Source: an uncultured Pseudomonadota bacterium (GTDB lineage: Bacteria > Myxococcota_A > UBA796 > SXON01). From it: 59,314 nt of DNA. How positions within the stretch are numbered: the stretch's first letter is position 1; each line of letters opens with the position of its first letter. The notes under the pieces were generated by a model. That model did not search any database and was not told where the DNA came from. It was given only the letters and a program-made list of their open reading frames with translations. Shown here one piece after another: positions 1-9,427 of the stretch. The stretch is taken from the NCBI GenBank assembly GCA_903844155.1, contig CAIMSU010000125.1, positions 1 to 59,314 on the forward strand. The letters run 5' to 3'. The translations under genes and the position numbers were made by a program.

Positions 1-61
1 GCGCTGAAGGCGCCCCCTCCGGCCGCCCTGCGGGACGGCCTACCCCCGGGCCGGGCCCTAA

Positions 62-139
62 CGCCGATTTGGACTACCAAATCGGCGCGACTTTGCGCGA
101 CCGCGAGCGCCGGAGTACCGGCGGGCGGTCGCGCAAAGG
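62..139. repeat. Intergenic hairpin cluster (REP-like)
   Basis: Three nested or adjacent inverted repeats lie before the first gene. There is a perfect 11-bp stem (62-72 with 77-87, loop ACTA), a roughly 13-bp stem (about 90-103 with 125-138), and inside it a 6-bp stem CGCCGG/CCGGCG. No gene is seen in 1-265. The structure could be a terminator for an upstream gene or a REP-type element; there is no T-run to decide. Confidence 0.6.
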
Positions 140-251
140 TCCGGGCCGGCCGCTCGTTTCATCCCCCGGTGAGTGGCGGCCAGCCGCATGTTCGACCAAT
201 ACGAACCCGGGTGTGCCGGACCGACCCGCCAAACGAGCTGGCGCTTTCTGA

Positions 252-257
252 TACGCT
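252..257 (+). promoter_or_regulatory. -10-like box TACGCT
   Basis: The TA lies 14 nt before the ATG at 266. It is one of a set of similarly placed hexamers in this window, consistent with a near-leaderless transcript. Confidence 0.35.
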
Positions 258-265
258 CCGTCTCC

Positions 266-1273
266 ATGCTGCCCGCCGTTGTCCTTGTTGTCCCGCTCGC
301 GTTCTCCGCTCCCGCCCTCGCCGCCCCCACCCAGGCGCCGCCCGTGGAGACCTCGCCCGTCCTTCGCGCGGGCGCGGTGACGTGCACGGCCGGCGGCTAC
401 GTGTTGGGTCTGCACGATCTGGAGCCAGCAAAGCACAGCTTTGGAGCGGACCTCTGGCTCTGGGCGCAGTGTGACTCGGACGTTGTTCGGCCCCTTGCGG
501 CGACCGAGTTCATCAACGGGCGGGACGTCAAGATCACCCAGGCGGCAACGGTCCCCCGCGCCGGCAAGTTCTGGTCGTACGAGAAGGTGAGCGGCACGTT
601 TGAGTATGACTGGCAGATGGCCAACTTCCCCTACGATCGCCAGGAGCTGGTGTTGGAGGCGGAGTATGTGGCGGACATCGTCGCCAATTTCCAGTTCGTC
701 CCGGACCTTGGGGGAACGCGCGTGGACCCCGACGTGCGCGCCGAGGGGTGGAAGGTAGGCCAGATGGAGATGACGGCGCCCATCCACACCTACCCGACGA
801 CCTTCGGCGATCCCTTGCTCCAGCAGACGCGAGAGAGCGAGTATTCCCGGCTGGAATTCCGGATCCCCCTGCAGCGCGACAGCACGTTCACGTTCATGAA
901 GCTCACGGCGGGCGTCTATTCCGCCGTCGCGATGGTGATCCTCTCGTTCTTCCTGGATTCTCGTCAGACCTCGCTGATGAGCGCCCGGATGAGCATGATC
1001 GTCGGGTCGCTCTTTGCGGTGCTCGTGAACCTGCGCGCCACCGAGGGCGTGCTGGGGCGCGCGGAGGGGCTCACCCTCGTCGACCGCATTCATCTACTGG
1101 CGTTGCTCGTCGTGTTCCTCTCCGGGGTGTGCGGGATCCTGTCGCGCTGGCTGGTGGAGCGGGACGCGAGGGTGGTCCCATCGTGGTTTGACCGGCGCGC
1201 TGCCGTGGTGCTCGCCTTCGTCTTCCTGGCGAGCAACGCGTGGCTGGTGCTCAACGCGCAGGCGAATGGCTAA
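266..1273 (+). CDS. Prokaryotic pentameric ligand-gated ion channel homologue
   Basis: A 335-aa membrane protein with the architecture of Cys-loop-type (pLGIC) channels. A signal peptide (first about 20 residues of the ATG-266 start) is followed by a beta-rich extracellular domain of roughly 190 residues and four hydrophobic helices in the C-terminal third. The motif FPYDRQ at about residues 121-126 corresponds to the FPFDxQ of the Cys-loop; the flanking cysteines are absent, as is usual in bacterial members. The family forms homopentameric, ligand- or proton-gated cation or anion channels in the cytoplasmic membrane; the ligand cannot be read from sequence. A longer reading frame opens upstream, but ATG 266 gives a clean signal peptide and a -10-like box 14 nt away. 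The gene converges on the patatin gene with a 4-bp overlap of ends. Confidence 0.75.
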   Translation: MLPAVVLVVPLAFSAPALAAPTQAPPVETSPVLRAGAVTCTAGGYVLGLHDLEPAKHSFGADLWLWAQCDSDVVRPLAATEFINGRDVKITQAATVPRAGKFWSYEKVSGTFEYDWQMANFPYDRQELVLEAEYVADIVANFQFVPDLGGTRVDPDVRAEGWKVGQMEMTAPIHTYPTTFGDPLLQQTRESEYSRLEFRIPLQRDSTFTFMKLTAGVYSAVAMVILSFFLDSRQTSLMSARMSMIVGSLFAVLVNLRATEGVLGRAEGLTLVDRIHLLALLVVFLSGVCGILSRWLVERDARVVPSWFDRRAAVVLAFVFLASNAWLVLNAQANG

Positions 1274-4188
1274 CGAGGGCAGACGTACACCCCAAATCCG
1301 TCCGCCGCGCGGGCTCGTGCGCGCTGTGCGACGAGGGAGGGATCCCGCCCCCACACGTTAGCCGCCGTCGTCCACAGGCCCTGCTCCTCTGAAGACGGGT
1401 TGCCGGTTTCGTCCAGCGCGGGGGCGAGGAATGCAGCGTCACCCGACTCCCGCACATCGATGCAGCCGGAGCCGCTACCGGTCGCGAGGTCGCCGTCGGT
1501 GGGCGCGGTCTGGAGCGCCGTCGCCAGGGCGAGGGCGTCCCGATGGGCGGCGTCACCGCCGGCGTTGCACCACGTGATCTCGATGCTCGTGGCAGGGCAG
1601 GGGAGGCTGAGGCTGTGTGCGGGATCCCAGGCCACGTGGAGGTAGTCCCAGCGGTCCTTCCCGACCGTGACCGACCGCGCCTCGCGCACAGTCACCTGGG
1701 CGCGATCGGTGGCGAGGGCCACGGGGATGTCGCCCGGCCCGTCGGGAAAGCGGCTGTGTACGGTGATGCGGCGCGCGAGCTGGACCTTGTCCCCGGGGAG
1801 CGACGTGACCTGCACGGCGGCGGGGATGTCGATCTTGCTCCAGAGCAGGGAAACAACGCCGTTTCCATCCGGCTGGTACCGGCGAGCCGCGATCCACCCG
1901 TCCAGCCGCTCTTCGAAGTCCAGGCTCACGACCCCGACATCGGCGATCCGTTCGGCGCCGCGTAGCGCGACGTCCGCGGTCTCAAACGCGGCCTGGGTTG
2001 CTGCCCCTGCGCCGAACGTTCGCACCGCGGTGGTGTGCGCCAGTTCCACGTCGTAGTACCGCAGCGCGCGGTCCATCAGCGTCCAGGCGATGGGCGCAGC
2101 GCGCTCGTCGCCGGGCGGCAGGGTGTTGAGCACCGCGGCATCGGCAGCGGGCTGAACGTGGTCGGGCTGAAAGGCTGTCGCGATCTCGTTCAGCGGCGAG
2201 GCGTGGAGCGTCGGGTCTTGTGGGCCCTCAAGGTCGGCTGATCCCGCAAAACACCGCCCGCTCAACGTCCGGTCCGCAAACTGCTGTAGCAACGTCGCCT
2301 TTTCCTGGGGGCCGAGCGCCCAGGCGGTGGTGATCGTGTCCGCCGCGTTCTTGGGGCAGTAGGCGAACGCAGCCCAGCTCGAGCGCGAGATGATGCCGCT
2401 CAGGTCCCTGCGACGCAGCATGACCGCCATCCGCTCCCGGGTGTAGTCCGCGCTGTTCAACGCATCGGCCGGTCCGAGGGCGGGCTCCAGCACGCGGGCC
2501 AAAATCCCGCGTTCCGGCACGGGTTTCGCGCCCGAGTCGATCTCCACCACCACCACACCACGCTCGTCCAGCTCGTGCAGGATCTCCCGGGCGTCCGCGT
2601 TCTGGACGCTCTCGGCGCGCAAGCCCCGAAGGATGTCCGTCAGCGAGGCCGTCCCGGTGTTGTCGACCATGCCGCCGTCGCCAACCACCAGGTCGCGCGC
2701 TGGCAGATCGGGCCGGTCGCCGCCGCCGGGGACCGCTGGCGTTGTCACCGTCGCCATGTCCATCCCCCACGGAAAGCTCGCGGACATGCGCACTGCCGTG
2801 CCAATCGTGGGGCGCACGGTGGGGCTGATCGAGGCCAGGGAGACGGGCGTGATGCGCGAGATCGCGGTCATCGGGATGTCGGCGGGGCGGCTCAGCAGCC
2901 AACTGGAAAGCAGGCTCTGCGGGATCGGCGGCTCGCCGATCATCAGGCGACGCCCGCTCGCAGCGAGGGTGGCGTTGAAGATCACCAAAGGGCGGGGCAC
3001 CGTGGAGGGCGCGCGAAAGCTGGACTCCCAGCCGTACTGGGCGTTCCAGAAGCTCGCGAGCGTGCTGCCCCGCGTCGAGACCGGGCTGAGCATGCCGAGC
3101 AGGGCGGGGGCGTTGAAATCGGCGAGCACGTCGTCGAGCTGGTGGGTGCGGAGCAGGTTCCCGGTCAGCCGGCCGACGTCGCTGGGTACGCCCTGCGGCG
3201 CAAAGGCGCTCCGATAGCCGTTGAGCATCTCGGCACCCGTCCCGATCTGGCCGCGCCCACCGTTCCCGTAGTGCGTGGCCACGTGGTGCGCGACCGCCAC
3301 GCTCCCGCCGGAGACGCCGGAGAGCATCCAGACGTAGTCGGAGAGCGGGTGGCTGAAGTGGGTTGGGACGGTGTGGGTCGCGTCGGCGTAGGCGAAGAGC
3401 TGGTCCGGAGGCTGGCTCAGCGTCTCGAGCACGAGGGTGCCGAACGTTGCGGCGTGCGAGCCCCCGCCCGAGGCGGCGACGAGAAGCACCGGGCCGTCCT
3501 TCGGGATCGCCTGCAGACGGGCGAGCGCGGCAGCATACCAGTCGTCCGCGTTGGCGGGCGGGGCGGAGTCGGCGAGGTGGTCGCGCTGCAACATCCACGC
3601 CGTCGCGTAGGTGAGGAACGGAGCTGCCATCAGCGCGACGGGCAGGCGGCGCCAGGGGTCTGCGACCCAGCCGTCGACGAGTCGCCCGAGGCCGAGGAGC
3701 AGCACGCCGAGCATGCCGACGGCCCAGATGGTGGCGATCCGGCTGCTCGCGAGTCCCCCGCTGTAGACCGAGTGCCAGACGGCCTGGCCGAGGAGCAGCC
3801 AGCCGGCGACGACGATCGCAAACCGCAGGGAGGGCGGAAACGGGCCCCAGCGGGTCTGGATCGGGTGGCGGGGCGTGACGAAGCGGGGCGTGGAGAGCGC
3901 GAGGATGACAAGCGCGCCGCTCTGGAAGTAGAACCTGAACGCCCCCCAGAACTCGCCGGAATCGCTCATGCGGCAGAGGTCCGGCCCGTCGAAGACGACG
4001 TGCGTCGCGAGCGGCAACGTGCCGACAAACCCGACGAGCGTCACGAACGACGCGAACGTCGCCCAGTCCTCCTTCGCCCGCACGCGCCAATGCGCCCTCG
4101 ACAGCGAGAAGACGATCGCGAGGCCGTAGATGGCCTCCAGCCCGGCGAGGAGGAAGCCGGTGTGGCTCCCACAAATCCATGAATCCAT
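1270..4188 (-). CDS. Membrane-anchored patatin-like phospholipase
   Basis: A 972-aa protein. Residues 1-200 hold about six hydrophobic segments. From about residue 235 there is a patatin fold: oxyanion glycines GGG at 241-243, nucleophile elbow GVSGG with Ser293, and catalytic Asp504 in GDGGMVDN. Patatins are Ser-Asp dyad lipid acyl hydrolases; the membrane portion suggests action at the cytoplasmic membrane. About 330 further residues after the catalytic domain match nothing I recognise and contain scattered cysteines near the C-terminus. The ATG start is preceded by a -10-like TACCCG with its TA 12 nt upstream. It is divergent from the gene at 4256 and convergent with the channel gene. Substrate unknown. 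Confidence 0.7.
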   Translation of the reverse strand: MDSWICGSHTGFLLAGLEAIYGLAIVFSLSRAHWRVRAKEDWATFASFVTLVGFVGTLPLATHVVFDGPDLCRMSDSGEFWGAFRFYFQSGALVILALSTPRFVTPRHPIQTRWGPFPPSLRFAIVVAGWLLLGQAVWHSVYSGGLASSRIATIWAVGMLGVLLLGLGRLVDGWVADPWRRLPVALMAAPFLTYATAWMLQRDHLADSAPPANADDWYAAALARLQAIPKDGPVLLVAASGGGSHAATFGTLVLETLSQPPDQLFAYADATHTVPTHFSHPLSDYVWMLSGVSGGSVAVAHHVATHYGNGGRGQIGTGAEMLNGYRSAFAPQGVPSDVGRLTGNLLRTHQLDDVLADFNAPALLGMLSPVSTRGSTLASFWNAQYGWESSFRAPSTVPRPLVIFNATLAASGRRLMIGEPPIPQSLLSSWLLSRPADIPMTAISRITPVSLASISPTVRPTIGTAVRMSASFPWGMDMATVTTPAVPGGGDRPDLPARDLVVGDGGMVDNTGTASLTDILRGLRAESVQNADAREILHELDERGVVVVEIDSGAKPVPERGILARVLEPALGPADALNSADYTRERMAVMLRRRDLSGIISRSSWAAFAYCPKNAADTITTAWALGPQEKATLLQQFADRTLSGRCFAGSADLEGPQDPTLHASPLNEIATAFQPDHVQPAADAAVLNTLPPGDERAAPIAWTLMDRALRYYDVELAHTTAVRTFGAGAATQAAFETADVALRGAERIADVGVVSLDFEERLDGWIAARRYQPDGNGVVSLLWSKIDIPAAVQVTSLPGDKVQLARRITVHSRFPDGPGDIPVALATDRAQVTVREARSVTVGKDRWDYLHVAWDPAHSLSLPCPATSIEITWCNAGGDAAHRDALALATALQTAPTDGDLATGSGSGCIDVRESGDAAFLAPALDETGNPSSEEQGLWTTAANVWGRDPSLVAQRARARAADGFGVYVCPR

Positions 4189-4194
4189 GCGGCG

Positions 4195-4200
4195 CGGGTA
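4195..4200 (-). promoter_or_regulatory. -10-like box TACCCG
   Basis: TA exactly 12 nt before the ATG at 4188, so +1 would be the A of ATG. Confidence 0.45.
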
Positions 4201-4243
4201 TCTCGATTGGGCCGGCCCCGGGCGGTGGGAGCGTTGATCCGGC

Positions 4244-4249
4244 TACGTG
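4244..4249 (+). promoter_or_regulatory. -10-like box TACGTG
   Basis: TA exactly 12 nt before the ATG at 4256. A GTG in frame at 4247 lies inside the box, which argues for the ATG as start. Confidence 0.45.
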
Positions 4250-4255
4250 GAGCCC

Positions 4256-5005
4256 ATGCTCCTGCTGGTCACCTTCGCGACCCTCTGGCGCGCGGTCGCG
4301 TTGGCCGTTGCCGATCCCGCGCCCGTCGCCGACGCCCTCGATGGCCGCGTTCAGGCGCTGATCGCCGCGCTGCACACGGGCTGGCTGCGCGAGGACATGG
4401 CCGTTGCCGCGGGCCTTGACCCCTCGGCCCTCCCTCCGGACCGCGCCGAGGAGGTGGCCCGGGCCCGGCTCGACCCGCTGCTCGTTGGGGCGATGGCCAG
4501 CTACCAGACCCGCTCGGTGCTTGGCGCGCTGACCCCGGCGTTCTGGCGGGAGGCGCTGTCCACCACCACCGAACACGCCGTGGCGCAGATCCTCGTCGCG
4601 CCGCCGGGGTCGAGGGAGGCAGACCTGCTGCTCGCGAACAACCCCTGTCTGCCCCAGATCGATGAGCGTCGCGCGCATGTCCGTCGCCGGTTCGGGCCGC
4701 CCTCGGGGACCCCGCCTGACGCCGACGACTTCGGGCCGCCTGCCCCGATCCCCTCGCTCATCGTCCAGTACGACCACGGCGCTGTGCTACGCGTCCAGCT
4801 CGGCTCGCCAGCCGGCGTACGGGCCCTGGGGTGTGACGCGCCGGCGCTCCGGTTCCTGGAGGTGCCGGAGTGGCAGCGCGCCTGGGAATATGGCCCCACG
4901 ACCGGCGAGCTTTCCCGCTACGGCGTCCCCGACACGAAGCTCTCCTGGGTCGCCTGGGTCTCCGGCGGCACCGTGATGCTGACTACGGCTTCGGCGGGGG
5001 AGTAG
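4256..5005 (+). CDS. Hypothetical exported protein
   Basis: A 249-aa protein of unknown function. The N-terminus (MLLLVTFATLW...) looks like a short signal peptide, followed by a helical region rich in Ala and Arg and a beta-rich C-terminal half with two cysteines. A GTG four codons earlier is also open, but ATG 4256 fits both the signal peptide and the -10-like box 12 nt upstream. The 3' end overlaps the convergent glycosidase-like gene by 23 bp. No recognised domain. Confidence 0.6.
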   Translation: MLLLVTFATLWRAVALAVADPAPVADALDGRVQALIAALHTGWLREDMAVAAGLDPSALPPDRAEEVARARLDPLLVGAMASYQTRSVLGALTPAFWREALSTTTEHAVAQILVAPPGSREADLLLANNPCLPQIDERRAHVRRRFGPPSGTPPDADDFGPPAPIPSLIVQYDHGAVLRVQLGSPAGVRALGCDAPALRFLEVPEWQRAWEYGPTTGELSRYGVPDTKLSWVAWVSGGTVMLTTASAGE

Positions 5006-6329
5006 GGGCCGGGCTGACCGCCGCAGGGGCCGGTGGAGCCGCAGGTGCGGCCGACGGCGTGTCGGTCGGCGTCGTAGCAGGTTTCGCCGCGGCTTTCGTC
5101 GCCTTGCCGGGCGTCGGCGCGACGACGGGAGGCGGTGGGATGGGGACGAGCGTGTCCGGCGTGTTCACCGGTGCCGTCGTCCCGTTCGCGTCCGCCGGTC
5201 GCATCATCACGGCCATGAAGTCACGCGTGTCCTCGGTCAGGTAGCGGTCGCCGGGGTGCTGGATGGACTTGTCGAGCTTTGTTCCGTGGACCACGCCCTT
5301 AGGGTCGGCCGCGTAGGTGTTGAAGCTCACCCACTCCTTGTTGATCTCAAGCTGCATCCCGCGCACCGCCCCCGCTCGCACGAGCGTCTCCCCCAGCGTG
5401 ACGATGCTCAAGGCCGGCCCGGCGACGTAGACGAAGCTGCCGTCTGCCCGCACGCCCGCGCCCGACCGGAAGACCGCAGTGACGTTCGCTGGCCCCGTGT
5501 ACCCCCACTGTTCGTTGGGATCCTTCACCAGCTTGGGGTCGACCTTGCCCCCGTCCACGATCAAATCCAGGTTCTGCCGGGCGGACTCGAGCGTTTCCAA
5601 AGGGTAGTCGCGCGGGACCCGGCCAACGCCGATGTGCCCTTGCTTGTCGACCACCAGCGATGCCGCGGTGTCCCGCAGCTTGCGCTTCTCGACCCCCAAC
5701 AGGAAGAATCCGCCCTTGGAACCCGAGAGTCGGAACCCGTCCGCGAAGGCCGCGAGCAGATGGGGCTGGTCGGCCGGGGGCACAAAGTTTGGCCGGGCCC
5801 AGGGTTTTTCGAGCTTGTCGCCGCAATGCTGCTCGAACTTGAACGCCTCGGGGTCGATCCACACCACCCGGTCGACGGACGAGGTGTGCCTGGCGTCCGG
5901 CCGGATCGAGGTCACCCAGGCGGCGTAGCGGTCGTCGACGACGGGGCCGAAGGGCACCCACACGCCTTCGTCCGCGAGGGCGGGGGTCGCCGGGCTCACC
6001 AGCGGCTCGGGCGGGAGCAGGTGCTTGGGCGGGCCTGGGACGACAGGGGCGGCGGGGAGGGGTGCAACGGGGGCGACGTCGGCCTTCTCGTCAGCCGGGT
6101 CGGGAATGCCGCCGGTGGGCGCCTCGTCCCAGGCATAGAACACGCGCTCTGCCGCGTCGATCACGTCGTCCAGGCCGTGGTCGCGGCCCCATTCGACGAG
6201 GCGTTGGGCGGTGGTGTCGGTGCCGGGAGCGACGAGCGCTGCGTGGATCGAGGGGGCGAGGGGAAGCGCCGCGAGCGCGCCAACCCCCACGATGACGCCG
6301 ACGGCGCGGAGGACACGTTTACCGTTCAT
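4983..6329 (-). CDS. Phosphodiester glycosidase-like (DUF2233/NAGPA) secreted protein
   Basis: A 448-aa protein with an N-terminal signal segment (residues 5-30), a proline-rich linker, and a C-terminal half resembling the phosphodiester glycosidase (NAGPA) domain. Recognisable pieces are the VGRVPRD stretch, the ARQNLDLIVDGGK segment typical of the family's RQN...LVxxG signature, and a closing region that would place a saccharide-binding Asp/Glu. The tail is a Pro/Ala-rich low-complexity stretch, probably a wall or surface spacer. Its ATG overlaps the stop of the upstream hydrolase gene by 4 nt, so the two are probably cotranslated. Domain assignment is by motif memory only. Confidence 0.55.
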   Translation of the reverse strand: MNGKRVLRAVGVIVGVGALAALPLAPSIHAALVAPGTDTTAQRLVEWGRDHGLDDVIDAAERVFYAWDEAPTGGIPDPADEKADVAPVAPLPAAPVVPGPPKHLLPPEPLVSPATPALADEGVWVPFGPVVDDRYAAWVTSIRPDARHTSSVDRVVWIDPEAFKFEQHCGDKLEKPWARPNFVPPADQPHLLAAFADGFRLSGSKGGFFLLGVEKRKLRDTAASLVVDKQGHIGVGRVPRDYPLETLESARQNLDLIVDGGKVDPKLVKDPNEQWGYTGPANVTAVFRSGAGVRADGSFVYVAGPALSIVTLGETLVRAGAVRGMQLEINKEWVSFNTYAADPKGVVHGTKLDKSIQHPGDRYLTEDTRDFMAVMMRPADANGTTAPVNTPDTLVPIPPPPVVAPTPGKATKAAAKPATTPTDTPSAAPAAPPAPAAVSPAPTPPPKP

Positions 6330-9316
6330 GGGATCCTTGAGGGAGGCGGGGCCGGGGTTTCCGAGGCGGTGATCGTCGGCAGGGGGAGGAAGCCACCGGC
6401 CACAAACCCGCGCCCGTTGAGGATGTTCCCGGCGTCCAGGCAGCGGATGCGCTCGTCCCACACCAGGTAGTCGGGCAGGTACCTGGGCAGGCAGCGCGAG
6501 AGGTCGAGCGCCTCGTGGCCGCCCTCGTAGACGGTGAGCGAGTGCTCCGGCTCGAGCGGGTTGACGATGACGAACACCGCGCCGACGTCGTCGCCAGAGG
6601 CGTGTGCGCCGTCGACGCTGACGCCTTCGGCATCGAAGCGAACCGGGAAGGGCGTGCCGTGTTGTCGACCGGCCGCCTCTGCGCGGGCGACGAGGGCGTT
6701 GGCAGCGGCTGAGCCGACGGCGACGATGTCGTAGGCGTCGAGCTGATCCTCGGTCACCGCAACATCGGGTTCGACGGGGAGCTTCGTTCCACGAATGCCC
6801 GGCTGGTTGGACAGGCGCTCGGCGATGGCCTTTTCCGCGACGGTCTCGCTGGGATCGAGGGTGCCGTACACGAAGAGGCGGGGCTGGATGTGGTTCCCGC
6901 CGATCGGCCCGGGCGGGTTGGTGTCGTGCGGGAGTGCGACCCGATAGAACCCCTTGGACGCCGAGAATGCGAACGCCTGGAAGCCGCGCGCGCTGCGGGT
7001 GACGAGCTTGCCGTCCACGACCACGTCTGCGGGTGCATCGAGTCGCAGCGTGAACCCATCGACGTTCGCGGTGGTGACCTCCACGCGCGTCGGCGCGGCC
7101 CCGGAAACGCGCCTGGCGTCGACGCGCGCGAACTGGTCGGCGCGCTGGGCGCTGTCGATCCGCACCCAGTACTGGGCGCGGTACTGCAGGTCGCCGCTCA
7201 CCACCGTGACGTGCTCGGGGTTGTCGTTGCGCGGCGCCAGCGGTGTGGTCCAGATCGCCCCGTTTGCGTAGGTGGCATCCTGCACGTCGTGCCCGAGCAT
7301 CGGCTTCACGAACGTCTTGAACGGCGACGAGAGCGCCGCAAGCCGATCCATCATGAGCGCCGAGTTGGAGGCGTCGATCGCGGTGTCCTTCTTGCCGTGC
7401 ACGCAGTCCATCGGCAGATCCCACAGGTTCTCGGCCCACTCCACGGCCGCGACAGACGCGAGCACGCGCGCCTCGAACTGGGTGACCGGCTTGCCGCGCA
7501 CGCTGTCGAAGCGCCGGATGTCCGCAGCGCCCGCCAACACCAGCGCGCGCTGAAAGATGTCCGGGCGATGGCTGGAAAGCTCGAACACGCCGATCCCGCC
7601 CATGCTCACGCCCGTGAGGTCCACCTGGTCGCGGGCGATGGGGTACCGCCCGAGCACGGTGTCGAGCACGGAGAGCACGTCGTCCTCGCCGGCGCCGCGG
7701 TACGCCACGTCGCCTCGGCCGTACGGAGCGACGATGAAGTCGGTGGGATCGGGCAGATCGACGCCGGTCGGGTAATCGTGCTCGGCGTCGTGGTCGCTCT
7801 GGTAGCGCTTGAGCGGGACCCCCAGAAGCTCGCGGATGTACCGCCCCGGCCCGCTCCCAAGCCCGTGCAAGCCGATGTGCATGCGCCATTTTCGCTCGGT
7901 GCCGCCGTGGAACGTGGACGGCACGACGATCGCGAAGGGCTGCGCGGTGCCGTCCAGGCGCGACCGGTAGGCCATCAGCATCTGACCCGTGCGGCCCTCG
8001 AACGGGTCCCGGCCGGCGCGGATCGGGTCGAGGACCGCCGTGATCTGCGCAGCGAGGCGCGTGAGCCAGGGCGTGTCCGTTTCACCGGCTTCGAGGCTGG
8101 TCTTCAGCGTCGTCGCCAGCCACTCCAGCGTCGCGACGCCGGTGCTGTCGAGGCCGGTGACGGGCGGGCCGGGCTTCCTGCCTCCGGCCTCCGCGAGCTT
8201 CTCCTCCCAGGCGCCGAGGTGGGGTGCTGCATGCGCATCGAAGAGCGCCGGACGGGTCGATCGTAGCGTCGCCAGCTCCGCGATCGCGTCGAGGGCCACG
8301 CTGGCGAGATCGGGGTGCATCGGGCGTTCGAGGTGGACGGTGCGCGAGGCGCCGCCCGGGCCGTGGAGGACGAGGTCCATGGTGGCGAGGGGCCCGGGGC
8401 CGCCGGCCATCGAGTAGGGTGGGCCGAGGAGAAAGTCGGCTGGGGCGCCGAAATGTTCCGTCTCACTGCCATCCGTTTCGGCGAGGAGCGGGGTCGCGCC
8501 GGGGACGGCCGGCGGCGGCGTGACGGTGACCGTCGCGCCGTACCCGTTGGTCAGCAGGGTGACCTCGGTGTCCACGACGCTCTCGTCCACCAGTGCCTGT
8601 CCGATGGCGGCGAGGTGCGCCGGGACATTTACGCCGGGCACCGTGAGCGTGATCGGCAGCGGACGGCCGACGAGGTCGGTGAGCCGCGCGGAGAAAAGCC
8701 AGGCGCCATCGACCTGACCGACGCGGAGGAGCAGGTGATTGACGCCCGCGTTGAGGTGGACCGGCGCTGTCGCGCGATCGGCTGACCAGGCGTGGGGCCC
8801 GGTGTCCGCGACGACCGGCGCGCCGTTCAGCGAAGCCGTCGCGTCATCGTCCGCGGCGACGTGCAGGATCGCGTCCACGGGCATGCTCGCGTGGATGTCC
8901 ACGGCGGCAAAAACGGCGGTGTTGGGCTTGGAGTCGAGCCATCCGTCGGCATCCGCATCGGCGCCGCCGGGGAGCGCCGACACATGGAGCAGGTTCGCCC
9001 GGGGATCGCCGAAGACCACGCGCCAGTCCAGCCACGTCGCCGGATCACCCGGATCGGGCGGTTCCGCGCCCGGTTTCCAGGGCAGCGCGCCCGAAACGGC
9101 CCACGCGCGCAGGTACCCATCCGCGTCCGGCAGCGACGCGAGCACGCTCAGGTCGGGTGACGGGCTCGCCACCGTCGTCCCTGTCGGCACCACCGGGACA
9201 GTCCCCGCCGTCGCCCGACCGCTCCCCGCGAGGACGCCGCCAGGGAGGACACCCCCCGCGAACAGGAGCATCCCGCCAATGGCGACGAGGGGCCGGATCG
9301 TGCCGGACTGGCGCAT
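6326..9316 (-). CDS. Large secreted alpha/beta-hydrolase (esterase/S9-like)
   Basis: A 996-aa exported protein. A signal peptide precedes a beta-rich N-terminal half that includes a carbohydrate-binding-like segment with WLFSARL near residues 195-205. An esterase/peptidase-like alpha/beta-hydrolase domain follows at about 440-680. The nucleophile elbow is TGVSMGGIG; HGLGSG a little earlier may form the oxyanion region, and LGHDVQD later offers the catalytic His. The last 180 residues form a separate domain. It is likely a lipid, polyester or carbohydrate esterase acting outside the cell. It starts a two-gene operon with the glycosidase-like gene. The -10-like TATCGC has its TA 12 nt before the ATG. 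Confidence 0.6.
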   Translation of the reverse strand: MRQSGTIRPLVAIGGMLLFAGGVLPGGVLAGSGRATAGTVPVVPTGTTVASPSPDLSVLASLPDADGYLRAWAVSGALPWKPGAEPPDPGDPATWLDWRVVFGDPRANLLHVSALPGGADADADGWLDSKPNTAVFAAVDIHASMPVDAILHVAADDDATASLNGAPVVADTGPHAWSADRATAPVHLNAGVNHLLLRVGQVDGAWLFSARLTDLVGRPLPITLTVPGVNVPAHLAAIGQALVDESVVDTEVTLLTNGYGATVTVTPPPAVPGATPLLAETDGSETEHFGAPADFLLGPPYSMAGGPGPLATMDLVLHGPGGASRTVHLERPMHPDLASVALDAIAELATLRSTRPALFDAHAAPHLGAWEEKLAEAGGRKPGPPVTGLDSTGVATLEWLATTLKTSLEAGETDTPWLTRLAAQITAVLDPIRAGRDPFEGRTGQMLMAYRSRLDGTAQPFAIVVPSTFHGGTERKWRMHIGLHGLGSGPGRYIRELLGVPLKRYQSDHDAEHDYPTGVDLPDPTDFIVAPYGRGDVAYRGAGEDDVLSVLDTVLGRYPIARDQVDLTGVSMGGIGVFELSSHRPDIFQRALVLAGAADIRRFDSVRGKPVTQFEARVLASVAAVEWAENLWDLPMDCVHGKKDTAIDASNSALMMDRLAALSSPFKTFVKPMLGHDVQDATYANGAIWTTPLAPRNDNPEHVTVVSGDLQYRAQYWVRIDSAQRADQFARVDARRVSGAAPTRVEVTTANVDGFTLRLDAPADVVVDGKLVTRSARGFQAFAFSASKGFYRVALPHDTNPPGPIGGNHIQPRLFVYGTLDPSETVAEKAIAERLSNQPGIRGTKLPVEPDVAVTEDQLDAYDIVAVGSAAANALVARAEAAGRQHGTPFPVRFDAEGVSVDGAHASGDDVGAVFVIVNPLEPEHSLTVYEGGHEALDLSRCLPRYLPDYLVWDERIRCLDAGNILNGRGFVAGGFLPLPTITASETPAPPPSRIP

Positions 9317-9322
9317 CGCCGG

Positions 9323-9328
9323 GCGATA
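9323..9328 (-). promoter_or_regulatory. -10-like box TATCGC
   Basis: TA exactly 12 nt before the ATG at 9316. Confidence 0.45.
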
Positions 9329-9356
9329 ATTGTCTGCGAGTCGGCAGGCACCCCTG

Positions 9357-9368
9357 TTGACACGTCAA
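9357..9368. promoter_or_regulatory. Near-palindrome TTGACACGTCAA
   Basis: A 12-bp near-palindrome between the divergent genes at 9316 and 9428. The same 12-mer occurs in reverse complement at 58940-58951. It may be an operator; neither position gives a convincing -35/-10 spacing. Confidence 0.3.
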
Positions 9369-9414
9369 ATTTCGCCTGCCGCTCGCCTCGGCCGGCTGCT
9401 CCCGCCGCCCGGGT

Positions 9415-9420
9415 TACTCT
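9415..9420 (+). promoter_or_regulatory. -10-like box TACTCT
   Basis: TA 13 nt before the ATG at 9428. The context CCGCCCGGGTTAC is shared nearly base for base with the box before the gene at 19736. Confidence 0.45.
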
Positions 9421-9427
9421 TTTCACG

